Part shown: positions 27,042 through 35,783 of the stretch, piece by piece | How the letters are laid out: every line of letters begins with the position of its first letter | How positions within the stretch are numbered: position 1 is the first letter of the stretch | NCBI GenBank assembly: GCA_040275305.1 | Contig: JBEOJY010000010.1 | Span: 79,560-143,559, forward strand | Direction of reading: 5' to 3' | From: JBEOJY01 sp040275305 | GTDB taxonomy: Bacteria; Pseudomonadota; Alphaproteobacteria; UBA9219 | Length of the DNA: 64,000 bases | Program-made: the position numbers and the translations under genes | The notes under the pieces: generated by a model | Seen by the model: only the letters and a program-made list of their open reading frames with translations | What the model was told of the DNA's origin: nothing | Databases searched by the model: none

Positions 27042-27235
27042 GAAGGCCGCCTCCATCCGCCGATGAAAGATACTATAGAAAAAAATGCAAATAAAGTGCG
27101 TGCGTCTAGGGCATGGCAAAAAAGCTAATGAAAGTATATATTAGGCTTGCATAAATACCTTTCGCGCAATAGACAATATCGCAATAAAAGTATGCTTCAA
27201 CTGCCAAACATTACCTATCATCATATTATCATGCC

Positions 27236-28114
27236 ATGACAGAAAAAAAATACGAACTCTCCTGCAGCGGTCGGAAAATTCTACGGTTAATCGACAAAGC
27301 ATCGGCACCGAATGGATTAAGAAGGTGGGAAGGCTTAAGATCTCTGGATTACCAGACCAAAAAACAACCGCTCTTTATACCGCTCGATCAAGATGGAAAC
27401 CTGCGTCAACAATATAATGGTTTAAAAAATTGGTGTCAGCGTTTTTCGCTCCGCCACAGCTTCAACTGGCGCGACGCTGCAATCATTTCGCTAGCTTATG
27501 TTGCGCGACAGTTAGGGCATCAAAACGTTCTGGTAGATCGCGTAACGGAAAATGTGCGCATCAAGGAACAACGCAACCTCATCTGGATTTCGGCAAACAT
27601 CCTGACCGATAGGGATCGGAAAACACGGGAATTATTTGGGCTTGTGGCCGAATCCTTGACCAACCACAATATGAATTCTCCAACCTATCGGCTGCTGCGT
27701 ATGGCCAATGCGGCCTTCTACATTGAGACCGGCGTATCTGCGCTGTTGTGGGCGCGAGAAGACGACAAAATTTGGCTAGAATCGTTGAATGCAAGAAAAT
27801 CCCTGCACCCCGTAATCTTGTCAAGCGCCTGCCGATCGGCGCAATTGGTTGCCGCAAACGCCTACGGCAACCACGCGAACATATTGGACCGAGACGTGCT
27901 CGCGGAAATCATCAAACCGCTCACGCCAGAGGAACGCGACTGCATGGCAAGTCACGACTTTTACCTTTTGTCGCAAGAGGCAAGTCGCCAATCCACCCCA
28001 TCCAGAGATCCGATAACCGACTTCAACAACAAGCCTCCCGCCGCGCCGCCAAAACTCCAGCAATTCAGACCGCAAGCATCCCCTTCCCAGCGCATGGCAA
28101 CTACGTTAGCCTGA
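27236..28114 (+). CDS. unknown protein, paralogue B
   Basis: A 292-residue protein, roughly 40-45 percent identical by eye to the gene before it, and collinear over about 240 residues: KILRLIDKAS, RWEGLRSL, IPLDQDGNLRQQYNGLKNW, SLAYVARQL, NAAFYIETGVSALLWAR, AANAYGNHANILDRD. It lacks the roughly 25 residues that copy A has after residue 95. GC is visibly lower than in neighbouring genes, and the 194-bp spacer is AT-rich. The pair most simply reflects tandem duplication or joint acquisition. fumC starts 60 bp later on the same strand but is unrelated. Confidence 0.75.
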   Translation: MTEKKYELSCSGRKILRLIDKASAPNGLRRWEGLRSLDYQTKKQPLFIPLDQDGNLRQQYNGLKNWCQRFSLRHSFNWRDAAIISLAYVARQLGHQNVLVDRVTENVRIKEQRNLIWISANILTDRDRKTRELFGLVAESLTNHNMNSPTYRLLRMANAAFYIETGVSALLWAREDDKIWLESLNARKSLHPVILSSACRSAQLVAANAYGNHANILDRDVLAEIIKPLTPEERDCMASHDFYLLSQEASRQSTPSRDPITDFNNKPPAAPPKLQQFRPQASPSQRMATTLA

Positions 28115-28173
28115 CCGGACGCTATTCCGCGCCAGTTAGGCGCATGCCTCGGATTGTTTGAAAGGATTGTCCC

Positions 28174-29574
28174 ATGTCGCATCCCGCCACGCGCGCAGAA
28201 ACGGATTCCTTCGGCCCCATCGACGTGCCCGCCGAACATTACTGGGGCGCGCAAACGCAAAGAAGCCTGCAAAATTTCCGCATCGGCGGCCAGACCATGC
28301 CTCTGCCCCTGATCCACGCCTTCGCGCAACTCAAGAAAGCCGCCGCGCTCGCGAATTTGAAGCTCGGCATGCTGGACACGGCCATCGGCAAGGCCCTCAT
28401 CGCCGCCTGCGACGAAATCATTGAAGGCAAGATGGACAACGAATTTCCGCTCGTCGTCTGGCAAACTGGATCGGGCACCCAGACCAACATGAACGTGAAC
28501 GAAGTCATCTCGAACCGCGCGATCGAGATCATGGGCGGCGCGAAAGGCAGCAAAAAACCCGTCCATCCCAACGACCACGTCAACATGGGCCAAAGCTCGA
28601 ACGACAGCTTCCCGACCGCCATGCACATAGCAACGGCGATGCAGATTCACGACGCGCTGATCCCCGCGCTGGAGCATCTCTACGCGGCGCTCGCCAAAAA
28701 AACCGAAGCCTTCGCCAGCATCGTGAAAATAGGCCGCACGCATCTTCAAGACGCCGTGCCCCTCACGCTGGGGCAGGAATTTTCCGCCTACGCGACGCAA
28801 CTGAAATTCTCCATCGCCCGCGCGAAGGACGTTCTCCCGCGCCTCTACCCGCTCGCGCAAGGAGGAACCGCCGTCGGCACAGGCCTCAACGCTAAAAAAG
28901 GCTTCGCCGAGGAATTCGCCAGACAAATCGCCGCGATGACGGGCCGCCCCTTCGCCTCCGCCGCAAACAAGTTCGAAGCGCTCGCGACGCACGACGCCAT
29001 GGTCGAAGCCTCCGGCGCGCTCAACACCATCGCCGTAAGCTTCATGAAAATCGCCAACGACCTGCGCCTTCTGGGGTCCGGCCCGCGCTGCGGCATCGGA
29101 GAAATCAACCTGCCGGAAAACGAACCCGGCTCCTCGATCATGCCGGGCAAAGTCAACCCGACGCAATGCGAAGCGATGACCATGGTGGCCGCACAAGTCA
29201 TGGGCAACCACGTGACTGTGACCATAGCAGGCTCCAACGGCCACTTTGAACTCAATGTCTTCAAGCCCGTCATCGTCCACAACGTCTTGCAATCCATCCG
29301 CTTGCTCAGCGATGCCGCCCGCAGCTTCACCGACAATTGCGTCAACGGCATCGAGCCGAACCTCCCACGCATCAAGAAGCTGGTCGGCGACTCCCTGATG
29401 CTCGTGACCGCGCTGAACCCCCATGTCGGCTACGACAACGCTGCCAAAATCGCCAAAAAGGCCCACAGCGAAGGCACGTCGCTAAAAGAAGCCGCCGTAG
29501 CGCTAAATCTCCTCGCCGCCGAAGACTTCGACCGCCTCATCAAGCCGGAAGACATGACAAGACCGATGGAGTGA
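28174..29574 (+). CDS. fumC: class II fumarate hydratase
   Basis: Iron-independent hydration of fumarate to malate in the TCA cycle. The 466-residue protein is full length. GSGTQTNMNVNEV and GQSSNDSFPTAMH are substrate-binding loops, GRTHLQDAVPLTLGQE carries the catalytic His-Asp region, and GSSIMPGKVNPTQCEA is the superfamily signature with the catalytic Ser. The ATG is preceded by GAAAGGA at normal spacing. Metabolic neighbour in pathway terms is maeB at 8-10 kb, but they are not linked. Confidence 0.97.
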   Translation: MSHPATRAETDSFGPIDVPAEHYWGAQTQRSLQNFRIGGQTMPLPLIHAFAQLKKAAALANLKLGMLDTAIGKALIAACDEIIEGKMDNEFPLVVWQTGSGTQTNMNVNEVISNRAIEIMGGAKGSKKPVHPNDHVNMGQSSNDSFPTAMHIATAMQIHDALIPALEHLYAALAKKTEAFASIVKIGRTHLQDAVPLTLGQEFSAYATQLKFSIARAKDVLPRLYPLAQGGTAVGTGLNAKKGFAEEFARQIAAMTGRPFASAANKFEALATHDAMVEASGALNTIAVSFMKIANDLRLLGSGPRCGIGEINLPENEPGSSIMPGKVNPTQCEAMTMVAAQVMGNHVTVTIAGSNGHFELNVFKPVIVHNVLQSIRLLSDAARSFTDNCVNGIEPNLPRIKKLVGDSLMLVTALNPHVGYDNAAKIAKKAHSEGTSLKEAAVALNLLAAEDFDRLIKPEDMTRPME

Positions 29575-29590
29575 CCTTCTCCGCATCGTC

Positions 29591-29615
29591 ATCCCGGATA
29601 AATTTTCTCCGGGAT
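29591..29615 (+). terminator. possible fumC terminator
   Basis: ATCCCGGA (29591-29598) pairs perfectly with TCCGGGAT (29608-29615) around a 9-nt loop, 16 bp after the fumC stop. CCGGTTTTCTT follows. It could equally be a remnant of the R5 repeat, whose consensus includes CATCCCGG. Confidence 0.4.
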
Positions 29616-29630
29616 CCGGTTTTCTTGCGA

Positions 29631-29844
29631 TATACCTCTAACGGTTCGAGAGTTGGCAAAAAGCATCCGTTAGCGCAGCGTCACACCCGCGAAGGCGGGT
29701 GTCCATCTCCTGTTCTCGATGTAAGCGCTTCATTCGCATGTTTTTTTGCTTGTTCTCAGCCTTTGGAGATGGCCACCCGCCTTCGCGGGTGTGACGCTTG
29801 TTTTGCTGCGATATTTTTCCAACTCTTCAAGTGCGATGAGTATA
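29631..29844. repeat. R1-type MITE-like element with R3 cargo
   Basis: The left end TATACCTCTAACGG..AGAGTTGG (29631-29656) is the inverse of the right end ending GATGAGTATA (29844). The interior contains two inverse GTCACACCCGCGAAGGCGGG hairpins, at about 29681 and 29775. The next gene begins 5 bp beyond. Confidence 0.85.
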
Positions 29845-29848
29845 GAAC

Positions 29849-30049
29849 ATGCCAAAACGCTCCCTCAGCCTCAAAGGCCACAGCACCAGCGTCTCGCTCG
29901 AAACCGAGTTCTGGGAAGAGCTGAAACGCCTTGCCCAAGAAGAAAAATCTTCTCTGAATGCGCTTGTCAGCCGTATCGACGCCCAGCGCTCCGGCAACCT
30001 CTCAAGCGCCCTGCGCCTTTATGTTCTGAAGAACCTCAAGGAAGAATAG
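29849..30049 (+). CDS. ribbon-helix-helix domain protein
   Basis: A 66-residue protein of the RHH_4 type, a likely DNA-binding dimer. SLSLKGHSTSVSLETEFWEELKRLA forms the beta ribbon and first helix, and LVSRIDAQRSGNLSSALRLYVL the second helix and turn. The size matches the family, which is common in alphaproteobacteria and has no defined target. The ATG lies 5 bp after an R1 element, so no normal 5' UTR exists. It was probably inserted upstream of the DUF1192/trcR block, which is transcribed in the opposite direction. Confidence 0.8.
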   Translation: MPKRSLSLKGHSTSVSLETEFWEELKRLAQEEKSSLNALVSRIDAQRSGNLSSALRLYVLKNLKEE

Positions 30050-30117
30050 CGAAGACAACGCCCCGCATTGCATATAGACTCCGTGCGATTGGAAACCCGA
30101 AAAAGCAACAAGGGCCG

Positions 30118-30180
30118 TCATCGCGAGGAGCCGCAGGCGACGTGGCGATCCAGAGTCGGGAGCGCTGTCCTGCGGGCCAT
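30118..30180. repeat. R4 half element
   Basis: One arm of the R4 family (GTCATCGCGAGGAGCCGCAG onward, with GATCCAGAGTC) followed by unrelated sequence. The inverse arm is absent. It lies between the RHH and DUF1192 genes. Confidence 0.6.
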
Positions 30181-30192
30181 AAAATCCCGTCG

Positions 30193-30396
30193 TTACTCGT
30201 CCGGCCTACGCTTGCCGCCAAACAAGGCATCGACGCCGCGCTTATGGGCTTCCTTCTTCGCGATCATCTCCTCGGCCCGCGCGATTTCCGCCTCCAGAGA
30301 CGCGATGTAATCGCGCAATTCCTCGACGCCCATCGGCGTCAGATCAAGCGGTTTCGCAACGACAAAACGCGGCGGATCAAGCTCGTCGGGATTCAT
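30193..30396 (-). CDS. DUF1192 family protein
   Basis: A 67-residue conserved alphaproteobacterial protein of unknown function. PLDLTPMGVEELRDYIASLEAEIARAEEMIAKKE forms the family's short N-terminal motif and coiled coil. The position next to the DUF1013 gene and a quinone oxidoreductase gene is the usual one. It lies 18 bp downstream of the DUF1013 stop, so the two are probably co-transcribed. Confidence 0.88.
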   Translation of the reverse strand: MNPDELDPPRFVVAKPLDLTPMGVEELRDYIASLEAEIARAEEMIAKKEAHKRGVDALFGGKRRPDE

Positions 30397-30414
30397 CGCC
30401 GCCAGTCTCCCCGT

Positions 30415-31113
30415 CTACCCCATGCCCTTAAACATCTCATCGGGATCAATATCCGGCTGTTCTTGCGCGCTAGGGTCATGCGCGACAGGCTTATTGAAAG
30501 CGCCAAGGGAAGTATCGCCCGTCTCTGGCTGCCCCCCCTCCTCATCGACTTCCGGAAGTCCTTCCTTCCGGCGTTCGCGCGCGACGCGGCGCTGAGCCTT
30601 CGCGACGGCGGCATCGAGATCGACCTTCTTGCACAGCCCCAAAACGATTGGATCATGGGGCTTGATGTTGGTGGCGTTCCAGTGCGAACGATCGCGCACC
30701 TTGGCGATCGTGTCCTTAGTCGTGCCCAGAAGCCGCGCGATCTGCGCATCCAGAAGATCCGGATAATTCTTGATAAGGAACGCGATGGCATCCGGCTTAT
30801 CGGCGCGCTTGGACACCGGCGTATAACGCGGTCCCTTGGTGCGCGCGACCGGTTGCGGCAACTCGCTCTTCATCATCTTAAGCCGCGCGCGCGGATCGTC
30901 CTCGCAACGCTTGACCTCATCCGCAGTCAGCTGATGGTGAAGCACCGGATCAAGTCCGACGATCCCAGCGGCCACCTCGCCATCGGCGATAGCCTGCACC
31001 TCAAGCTTGTGCAAGCCACAGAAATCCGCAATCTGCTCGAACGTCAGATTGGTCTTGTCGATCAGCCATACGGCGGTCGCTTTAGGCATTAAGGGCAATT
31101 GCGACATCGTCAA
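30415..31113 (-). CDS. trcR: DUF1013 / TrcR-family cell-cycle transcriptional regulator
   Basis: A 232-residue protein. The N-terminal half has two helix-turn-helix-like segments: LTFEQIADFCGLHKLEVQAIADGEV, and LLDAQIARLLGTTKDTIAKVRDRSHW. The C-terminal 60 residues are acidic and probably disordered. It is restricted to alphaproteobacteria; products of this family are named TrcR, a transcriptional regulator studied in the cell cycle. Start MTMSQLPLMPKATAVWLIDKT; the second Met is also possible. Confidence 0.85.
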   Translation of the reverse strand: MTMSQLPLMPKATAVWLIDKTNLTFEQIADFCGLHKLEVQAIADGEVAAGIVGLDPVLHHQLTADEVKRCEDDPRARLKMMKSELPQPVARTKGPRYTPVSKRADKPDAIAFLIKNYPDLLDAQIARLLGTTKDTIAKVRDRSHWNATNIKPHDPIVLGLCKKVDLDAAVAKAQRRVARERRKEGLPEVDEEGGQPETGDTSLGAFNKPVAHDPSAQEQPDIDPDEMFKGMG

Positions 31114-31340
31114 ACTCCAGCAAAAACTTTCTCGCGAAACGTCATTATACGTTCCGCCGCGCGTCCTGTCACAGAATCAAAAAGCCTGACAGCAGGCGCG
31201 ACTTCCCGTTATCCGGACGCGCCATGCCCCCGGACGATCCTCGAACGCGAAAAGCGAACTATTTCAGGGATCGATTAAAGCCGCTTCCTCTGATTTTTGA
31301 GAACAAACCCAAAACTTGGCCACGGGCCAAAACCAGTCGT

Positions 31341-32324
31341 TCAGGAAGCTACTTCAAGCGCTATTTTACCCATATTCGCGCCGGATTCCACCTTTTTATG
31401 AGCCTCGGAAGCGTTTTCGAGCGAAAAAATATCCCGAAGCTGAGGCCTGATCGCCCCGGAAACCACCCAAGGCCAAACCCGAACCTCGACCTCCCGCATC
31501 AAGCGGGCCTTCTCAAGATCCGTCCTCCCCCTCAAGACCGACCCCATCAAAACCAGCCTCTTGCCCATCAAAAGACTAATGTCTACAAGGGCTTCACGGC
31601 CTTTCATAAAGGCGATGCTGACATGCCGCCCCCCTTCCGCGAGCGCCGCCAAGTTGCGCGCGACATAGTCTCCGCCGAGAATATCAACGACCACGTCCAC
31701 GCCGCGCCCGCCCGTCGCCGCAAGACAAGCCCGCCCAAAATCTTCGCGTTCATAATGAACCGCTAAATCAGCCCCTAAGTCACGGCAATAATTAATCTTT
31801 TCATCGCTTCCTGCGGTGGCGAAGACGCGAGCGCCCGCTTGCCTTGCCATCTGGATCGCCATCGAGCCGATGCCCCCAGCCCCGCCGTGAATAAGGACAA
31901 CCTCGCCCGCCCGAAGCGCCCCCGCCTCGAAAAGATTGGCCCAAACCGTCGCCACCGCCTCAGGCAACGCAGCCGCTTCGGCAAACCCCATCCCTTCCGG
32001 AATCGGCAACGCATGATCGGAACGGATGCAGACATATTCGGCATATCCCCCGCCCGCGAGCAAAGCGCACACCCTGTCGCCCTCCTGCCAGCGCCCCGCG
32101 CCTGCCCCGACCTTTTCCACAATCCCCGCGACCTCCAGCCCCAAAATCGGGCTGGCCCCTGCGGGCGGTGGATAAAGCCCTTTGCGTTGCAGAATGTCGG
32201 CGCGATTAACCCCAGCCGCCGCGACGCGGATCAAAATCTCGCCCGGCCCCGGCTCCGGCCTCTCGGCCTCGCCCACCCGCAAAACCTCTGGCCCGCCGGG
32301 ATGATCAAAAACAATGCAAAGCAT
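31341..32324 (-). CDS. NAD(P)H-quinone oxidoreductase (MDR family)
   Basis: A 327-residue medium-chain dehydrogenase/reductase of the zinc-free quinone oxidoreductase type (PIG3-like). ADILQRKGLYPPPAGASPILGLEVAG is the family N-terminal signature. IHGGAGGIGSMAIQMAR is the NADPH Rossmann motif. The zinc ligands of alcohol dehydrogenases are absent. The 227 bp between it and the DUF1013 gene contains no visible gene. rppH starts 10 bp upstream. Confidence 0.9.
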   Translation of the reverse strand: MLCIVFDHPGGPEVLRVGEAERPEPGPGEILIRVAAAGVNRADILQRKGLYPPPAGASPILGLEVAGIVEKVGAGAGRWQEGDRVCALLAGGGYAEYVCIRSDHALPIPEGMGFAEAAALPEAVATVWANLFEAGALRAGEVVLIHGGAGGIGSMAIQMARQAGARVFATAGSDEKINYCRDLGADLAVHYEREDFGRACLAATGGRGVDVVVDILGGDYVARNLAALAEGGRHVSIAFMKGREALVDISLLMGKRLVLMGSVLRGRTDLEKARLMREVEVRVWPWVVSGAIRPQLRDIFSLENASEAHKKVESGANMGKIALEVAS

Positions 32325-32333
32325 GCCAGTTCG

Positions 32334-32843
32334 TCACGCGCTCCGCCCCAGCTTCTCCGCGATCGGCTGGAACGCCTGCGCGACGCGCACATAGACCGGA
32401 CGCTTGAAATCGACGACCAACTCGACCGCCTCGGCCAGCGTCGCCCAACGCCATGTAGAAAATTCTGGATGCTCCGGCTCGAACGGATTGCGCAAATCAA
32501 TCTCGGAATCCTGCCCAAGGAATTGGAGCGCGAACCAGTCCTGCTCCTGGCCCCTGTATTTGCCATGAAAGACTCCGTCGCGATATTGCATATAATCGGG
32601 AAATTCGTAGCGCAGCTTCTCCGGAACGCGCGTCAGAATATCCGCATGGTCCGTGCCGATCTCCTCCTTAAGCTCGCGCAAGGCAGCGACCTCGATCGTC
32701 TCGCCCTTCTGCACGCCGCCCTGCGGCATCTGCCACGCGCCGCTGCGTCCGCTGCGTTCGGCCAGCAAAACAAGGCCGCGCGTATTGAACAAACATAACC
32801 CAACGCCGTGACGGTAAGGAAGCTGCAGGGGATCGACGCGCAT
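32334..32843 (-). CDS. rppH: RNA pyrophosphohydrolase
   Basis: Removes pyrophosphate from triphosphorylated mRNA 5' ends, starting 5'-dependent decay. At 169 residues it is normal length. The Nudix box GGVQKGETIEVAALRELKEE spans 42-61 with all catalytic Glu residues. WQMPQGG precedes it as in the family. The usual partner block (deacetylase and ctpA) is just upstream on the same strand, with 100 bp between. Confidence 0.94.
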   Translation of the reverse strand: MRVDPLQLPYRHGVGLCLFNTRGLVLLAERSGRSGAWQMPQGGVQKGETIEVAALRELKEEIGTDHADILTRVPEKLRYEFPDYMQYRDGVFHGKYRGQEQDWFALQFLGQDSEIDLRNPFEPEHPEFSTWRWATLAEAVELVVDFKRPVYVRVAQAFQPIAEKLGRSA

Positions 32844-32943
32844 ATAAATCTCGCAAACTTTGAATGATTTTATCTCAGAACACGTTCTACGCCCTCACCA
32901 TAACCGCCTTCAAGTCGCAAGACGGATAAAGCCAACAAAAAAA

Positions 32944-34062
32944 CTACTCGACCATCGCGGAAATCGGGGCCAGCGCGACGCCGCGCGACGGCAAATCCTT
33001 AAGCCATAATTGCAGCCGCTCAATCACGATCGGAAGCGGAGCGACGATCCCGACCGCGCGCCCCGTAAGCTTCGCCGTCTTTTCAAGTTGCATAAGGGAT
33101 TCGTCTATTTGATCTGGCGCCAAATCGACATCGATCCGCGACGTGTTGACGACCACCGGAAGCCGCATGCCGCGCGCCAAATCCTCGACGACGCTATGAG
33201 GAGTCAGATGCGCATCGAAAACCAGCAACCCGCGCCGTTGAAGTTCTGTGAGAATTGGTTTCAGCTTCTCCGGATCGGACGTGAACTTGGACCCCGTCAG
33301 GGTCGTAACCCCGACATAACCGGAGCCTTGCCGCAAGGCGCGCGCTAGGCGTTGCAGATTGTCGGTGTTGGGAAGATGCGTAAGCAACGTATCGGGACCG
33401 GGATCGCTGCGCGGATAGTCGAACGGCTCCATAGGAACCTGCAACAAAGCTTCATGGCCTTCCTGCCGAGCTCGCGCGCACCAAGCCGCCGCGACTGGGC
33501 TGAGCGCGTCGAACGCCAACGTGACATTGGTCGGCAAACGGGCGATCGCCATGTCGCTTGAGACGCGCGACGATCCAATATCCCCGACGATGATCGCGAC
33601 TCGCGGCCTTCTGTCGAAAGTATTGAAAGGACGCGCATAAACCTGCCAAGGATAACGTCCGTTTTCGCTGATGCGGGGAAGGCTCCCCAAAGGCGTGTCT
33701 TCCGTGACGGTAGGATCGGGAGCGGGCGTCAGGTGAATGCTGTGATCGTCCTGCGCGTTGAGCGCCTCCGCGCGTGGGTCGAAAGAATAGGACGAAGAGC
33801 GAGCAGAATCCTGTCCCGCGTGATGCCCCCCGGCGCCAACTTCGGCCCCCCCCTGCTCCGTCCCGACCGCTATCTTCTCGATCTGATCGGAAGTTCCCCT
33901 CATCGCGTAAGGAAGCAACCCGAACAGCAGGGCTAACGCAAACGCGCCACCGACAACGGCCAGCTTAAATTTGCGCGGCAACCGCGCAAGCCAGGACGCT
34001 CCGCAAGCCCCCCTCTCCCCCGCGCTGAAAGAAGCAACCATGCTGAGCGGAAAGCCCGTCAT
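32944..34062 (-). CDS. divergent polysaccharide deacetylase family protein
   Basis: A 372-residue protein with one transmembrane helix near residues 33-52 (LAVVGGAFALALLFGLLPYAM). The following domain resembles the YibQ/DUF610 divergent polysaccharide deacetylase, with VAIIVGDIGSSRVSSDMAIARLPTNVTLAFD and LLQVPMEPFDYP. The family is periplasmic and linked to envC and ctpA by gene order, so a cell-wall role is likely; no catalytic data are inferred. It starts 9 bp after the ctpA stop. Confidence 0.85.
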   Translation of the reverse strand: MTGFPLSMVASFSAGERGACGASWLARLPRKFKLAVVGGAFALALLFGLLPYAMRGTSDQIEKIAVGTEQGGAEVGAGGHHAGQDSARSSSYSFDPRAEALNAQDDHSIHLTPAPDPTVTEDTPLGSLPRISENGRYPWQVYARPFNTFDRRPRVAIIVGDIGSSRVSSDMAIARLPTNVTLAFDALSPVAAAWCARARQEGHEALLQVPMEPFDYPRSDPGPDTLLTHLPNTDNLQRLARALRQGSGYVGVTTLTGSKFTSDPEKLKPILTELQRRGLLVFDAHLTPHSVVEDLARGMRLPVVVNTSRIDVDLAPDQIDESLMQLEKTAKLTGRAVGIVAPLPIVIERLQLWLKDLPSRGVALAPISAMVE

Positions 34063-34071
34063 GGAGGCATC

Positions 34072-35526
34072 CTACCCTCCGCCACGCCGCGATTCGAACA
34101 CGTGAATCCCTCGAATGAGATCCAGCGCTCGCGCAAGCTGATAATCGTACGGCGCGTCGGGTTTGTCGTTCTTGCCGGATGGCTTGCCCTTGCCGCTTGG
34201 AGCGGAAGAACCCTCCGCGACAGCGCCTTCGTCATCAGCGGGATCGACGGTTGAAGACTTCTGGGACTTTCCGTCATCCTTGCCTGCTTTGACCGTATCG
34301 TTCTGCAAAGCGCCCTTCAAATCGGCCTCGCGCAACCCGTGGCCCTGCGCGATCTTCTCAAGCTTCGCAGGCTGAACCGCGATATCCGGCTCGATGCCGA
34401 GCGCCTGAATCGAACGCCCCGACGGCGTGTAATACCGCGCGGTGGTCAGCCTCATCGCCCCGCCGCCCGAAGCAGGGATAATCGTCTGCACGGAACCCTT
34501 GCCGAAGCTCTTGGTGCCGACCAGCAGAGCGCGCTTATGGTCCTGCAATGCGCCCGCGACGATCTCCGACGCCGAAGCCGACCCGCCGTTGATCAACACG
34601 ACGATAGGCTTGCCGTGCGCTTTGTCGCCTCCCTTGGCGATAAAGGTTTGATCATCTTCCTTGTGCCGTCCGCGCGTCGACACGACATCGACTCCGGGCG
34701 GAAGGAACGACCCGGCGACCGAAATCGCCTGCTCAAGCAACCCGCCCGGATCGTTGCGTAGATCTATCACATAGCCTTCGAGTTTTGCGCCGATCTTGTC
34801 ATCGGCCTCGGCCAGCGCCTTGTCGAGCCCCGGCTGCGTCTGTTCATTGAAAGTCGTAATGCGGATATAAGCGACGTTATCTTTCGTCTCCCACTTGACG
34901 GATTGAATGTGAATGACGGCGCGTGTCAGCGACACGTCGAACGGTTGGCCCGACAAGCCGCCGCGACGGATCGTCAGCACGACCTTGGTTCCCGGCGTGC
35001 CGCGCATGCGATCAACCGCATCGGACAAAGTCAGCTCCATCACCGGTTTGCTGTCGATATGCGTGATGAGATCGGAGGACTGAATCCCGGCCTTGGCGGC
35101 GGGCGTATCGTCGATAGGGGAAATGACTTTCACAAGCCCGTTATCCATCGTGACTTCGATGCCAAGCCCGCCGAACTCGCCGCTCGTCTGCGTCTTCATT
35201 TCCTGAAAGCTTTTCTTGTTGAGGTAGCCGGAATGCGGATCAAGCGACGACAACATGCCGTTCAACGCCGTCTCGATCAGTTTTTCATCTGTGACCGGAT
35301 CGACATAATCGGCCCGCACGCGCTCCAGAACATCGGAGAATAACGCGAGCTGCTTGAACGTGTCAGCGGCGTCGCCATCCTTCTTGATCTCGGCCTGCGG
35401 AGCCGTGAACGTAATGGAAGGCGTCGACGCAGCGGGACGATCCGGCGATTTGGCGAATATCGGTGCGGCTGCGATCAACGCGAGCGCGGTTCCGATGAAA
35501 AGAATGCGAAGCAGATTTTTGGACAT
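34072..35526 (-). CDS. ctpA: S41 family C-terminal processing protease
   Basis: Periplasmic serine protease, 484 residues from the chosen ATG (MSKNLLRILFIGTALALIAAAP signal). Order: an N-terminal helical region, a PDZ domain around 95-180 (GLGIEVTMDNGLVKVISPIDDTPAAKAGIQSSDLI), then the S41 core. The catalytic Ser sits in GGSASASEIVAG and the Lys in GTKSFGKGSVQT. The C-terminal 80 residues are Lys/Asp/Ser-rich and disordered. The upstream ATG (17 codons) was rejected because it breaks the signal peptide. In relatives envC precedes it directly; here hipBA intervenes. Confidence 0.94.
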   Translation of the reverse strand: MSKNLLRILFIGTALALIAAAPIFAKSPDRPAASTPSITFTAPQAEIKKDGDAADTFKQLALFSDVLERVRADYVDPVTDEKLIETALNGMLSSLDPHSGYLNKKSFQEMKTQTSGEFGGLGIEVTMDNGLVKVISPIDDTPAAKAGIQSSDLITHIDSKPVMELTLSDAVDRMRGTPGTKVVLTIRRGGLSGQPFDVSLTRAVIHIQSVKWETKDNVAYIRITTFNEQTQPGLDKALAEADDKIGAKLEGYVIDLRNDPGGLLEQAISVAGSFLPPGVDVVSTRGRHKEDDQTFIAKGGDKAHGKPIVVLINGGSASASEIVAGALQDHKRALLVGTKSFGKGSVQTIIPASGGGAMRLTTARYYTPSGRSIQALGIEPDIAVQPAKLEKIAQGHGLREADLKGALQNDTVKAGKDDGKSQKSSTVDPADDEGAVAEGSSAPSGKGKPSGKNDKPDAPYDYQLARALDLIRGIHVFESRRGGG

Positions 35527-35763
35527 GGAACGACAGAAGAGCATGAATATGGCAAAACAACGGCGCAAAATCATCACCGCCGCCGCGCTTACTTACGCCC
35601 GGCCATGCGATTCGCTCCGCCGCCTCACCGCTTATACAGAATCCCCGCCCCCAACGCCATGACGGATTTCAAACGCGACCCTTTTAATAACCTGTTCAAA
35701 ATCTCGCCGCGACGAAAGATTTTCAGTCCGTTGTCCCATCTCGCTCTTGTGCCCTTCTGATGG

Positions 35764-35783
35764 TTTTTTCAGCAGACCGCTAA
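35764..35783. repeat. solitary R6 end overlapping the hipA stop
   Basis: TTTTTTCAGCAGACCGCTAA matches the ends of the 7458-7671 element. Its last bases include the hipA stop codon (TAG on the minus strand at 35780-35782). No partner end was found nearby. The rest of the 35527-35779 gap shows nothing recognisable. Confidence 0.5.

Noticed and set aside
27961..29466. 501-codon minus-strand frame opposite fumC and paralogue B
   Set aside because: It spans two real genes on the other strand, is His/Gly/Val-rich with no domain, and has no ribosome binding site.
29746..31092. 448-codon plus-strand frame
   Set aside because: It crosses a repeat and the antisense of DUF1192 and trcR, which are well supported on the minus strand.
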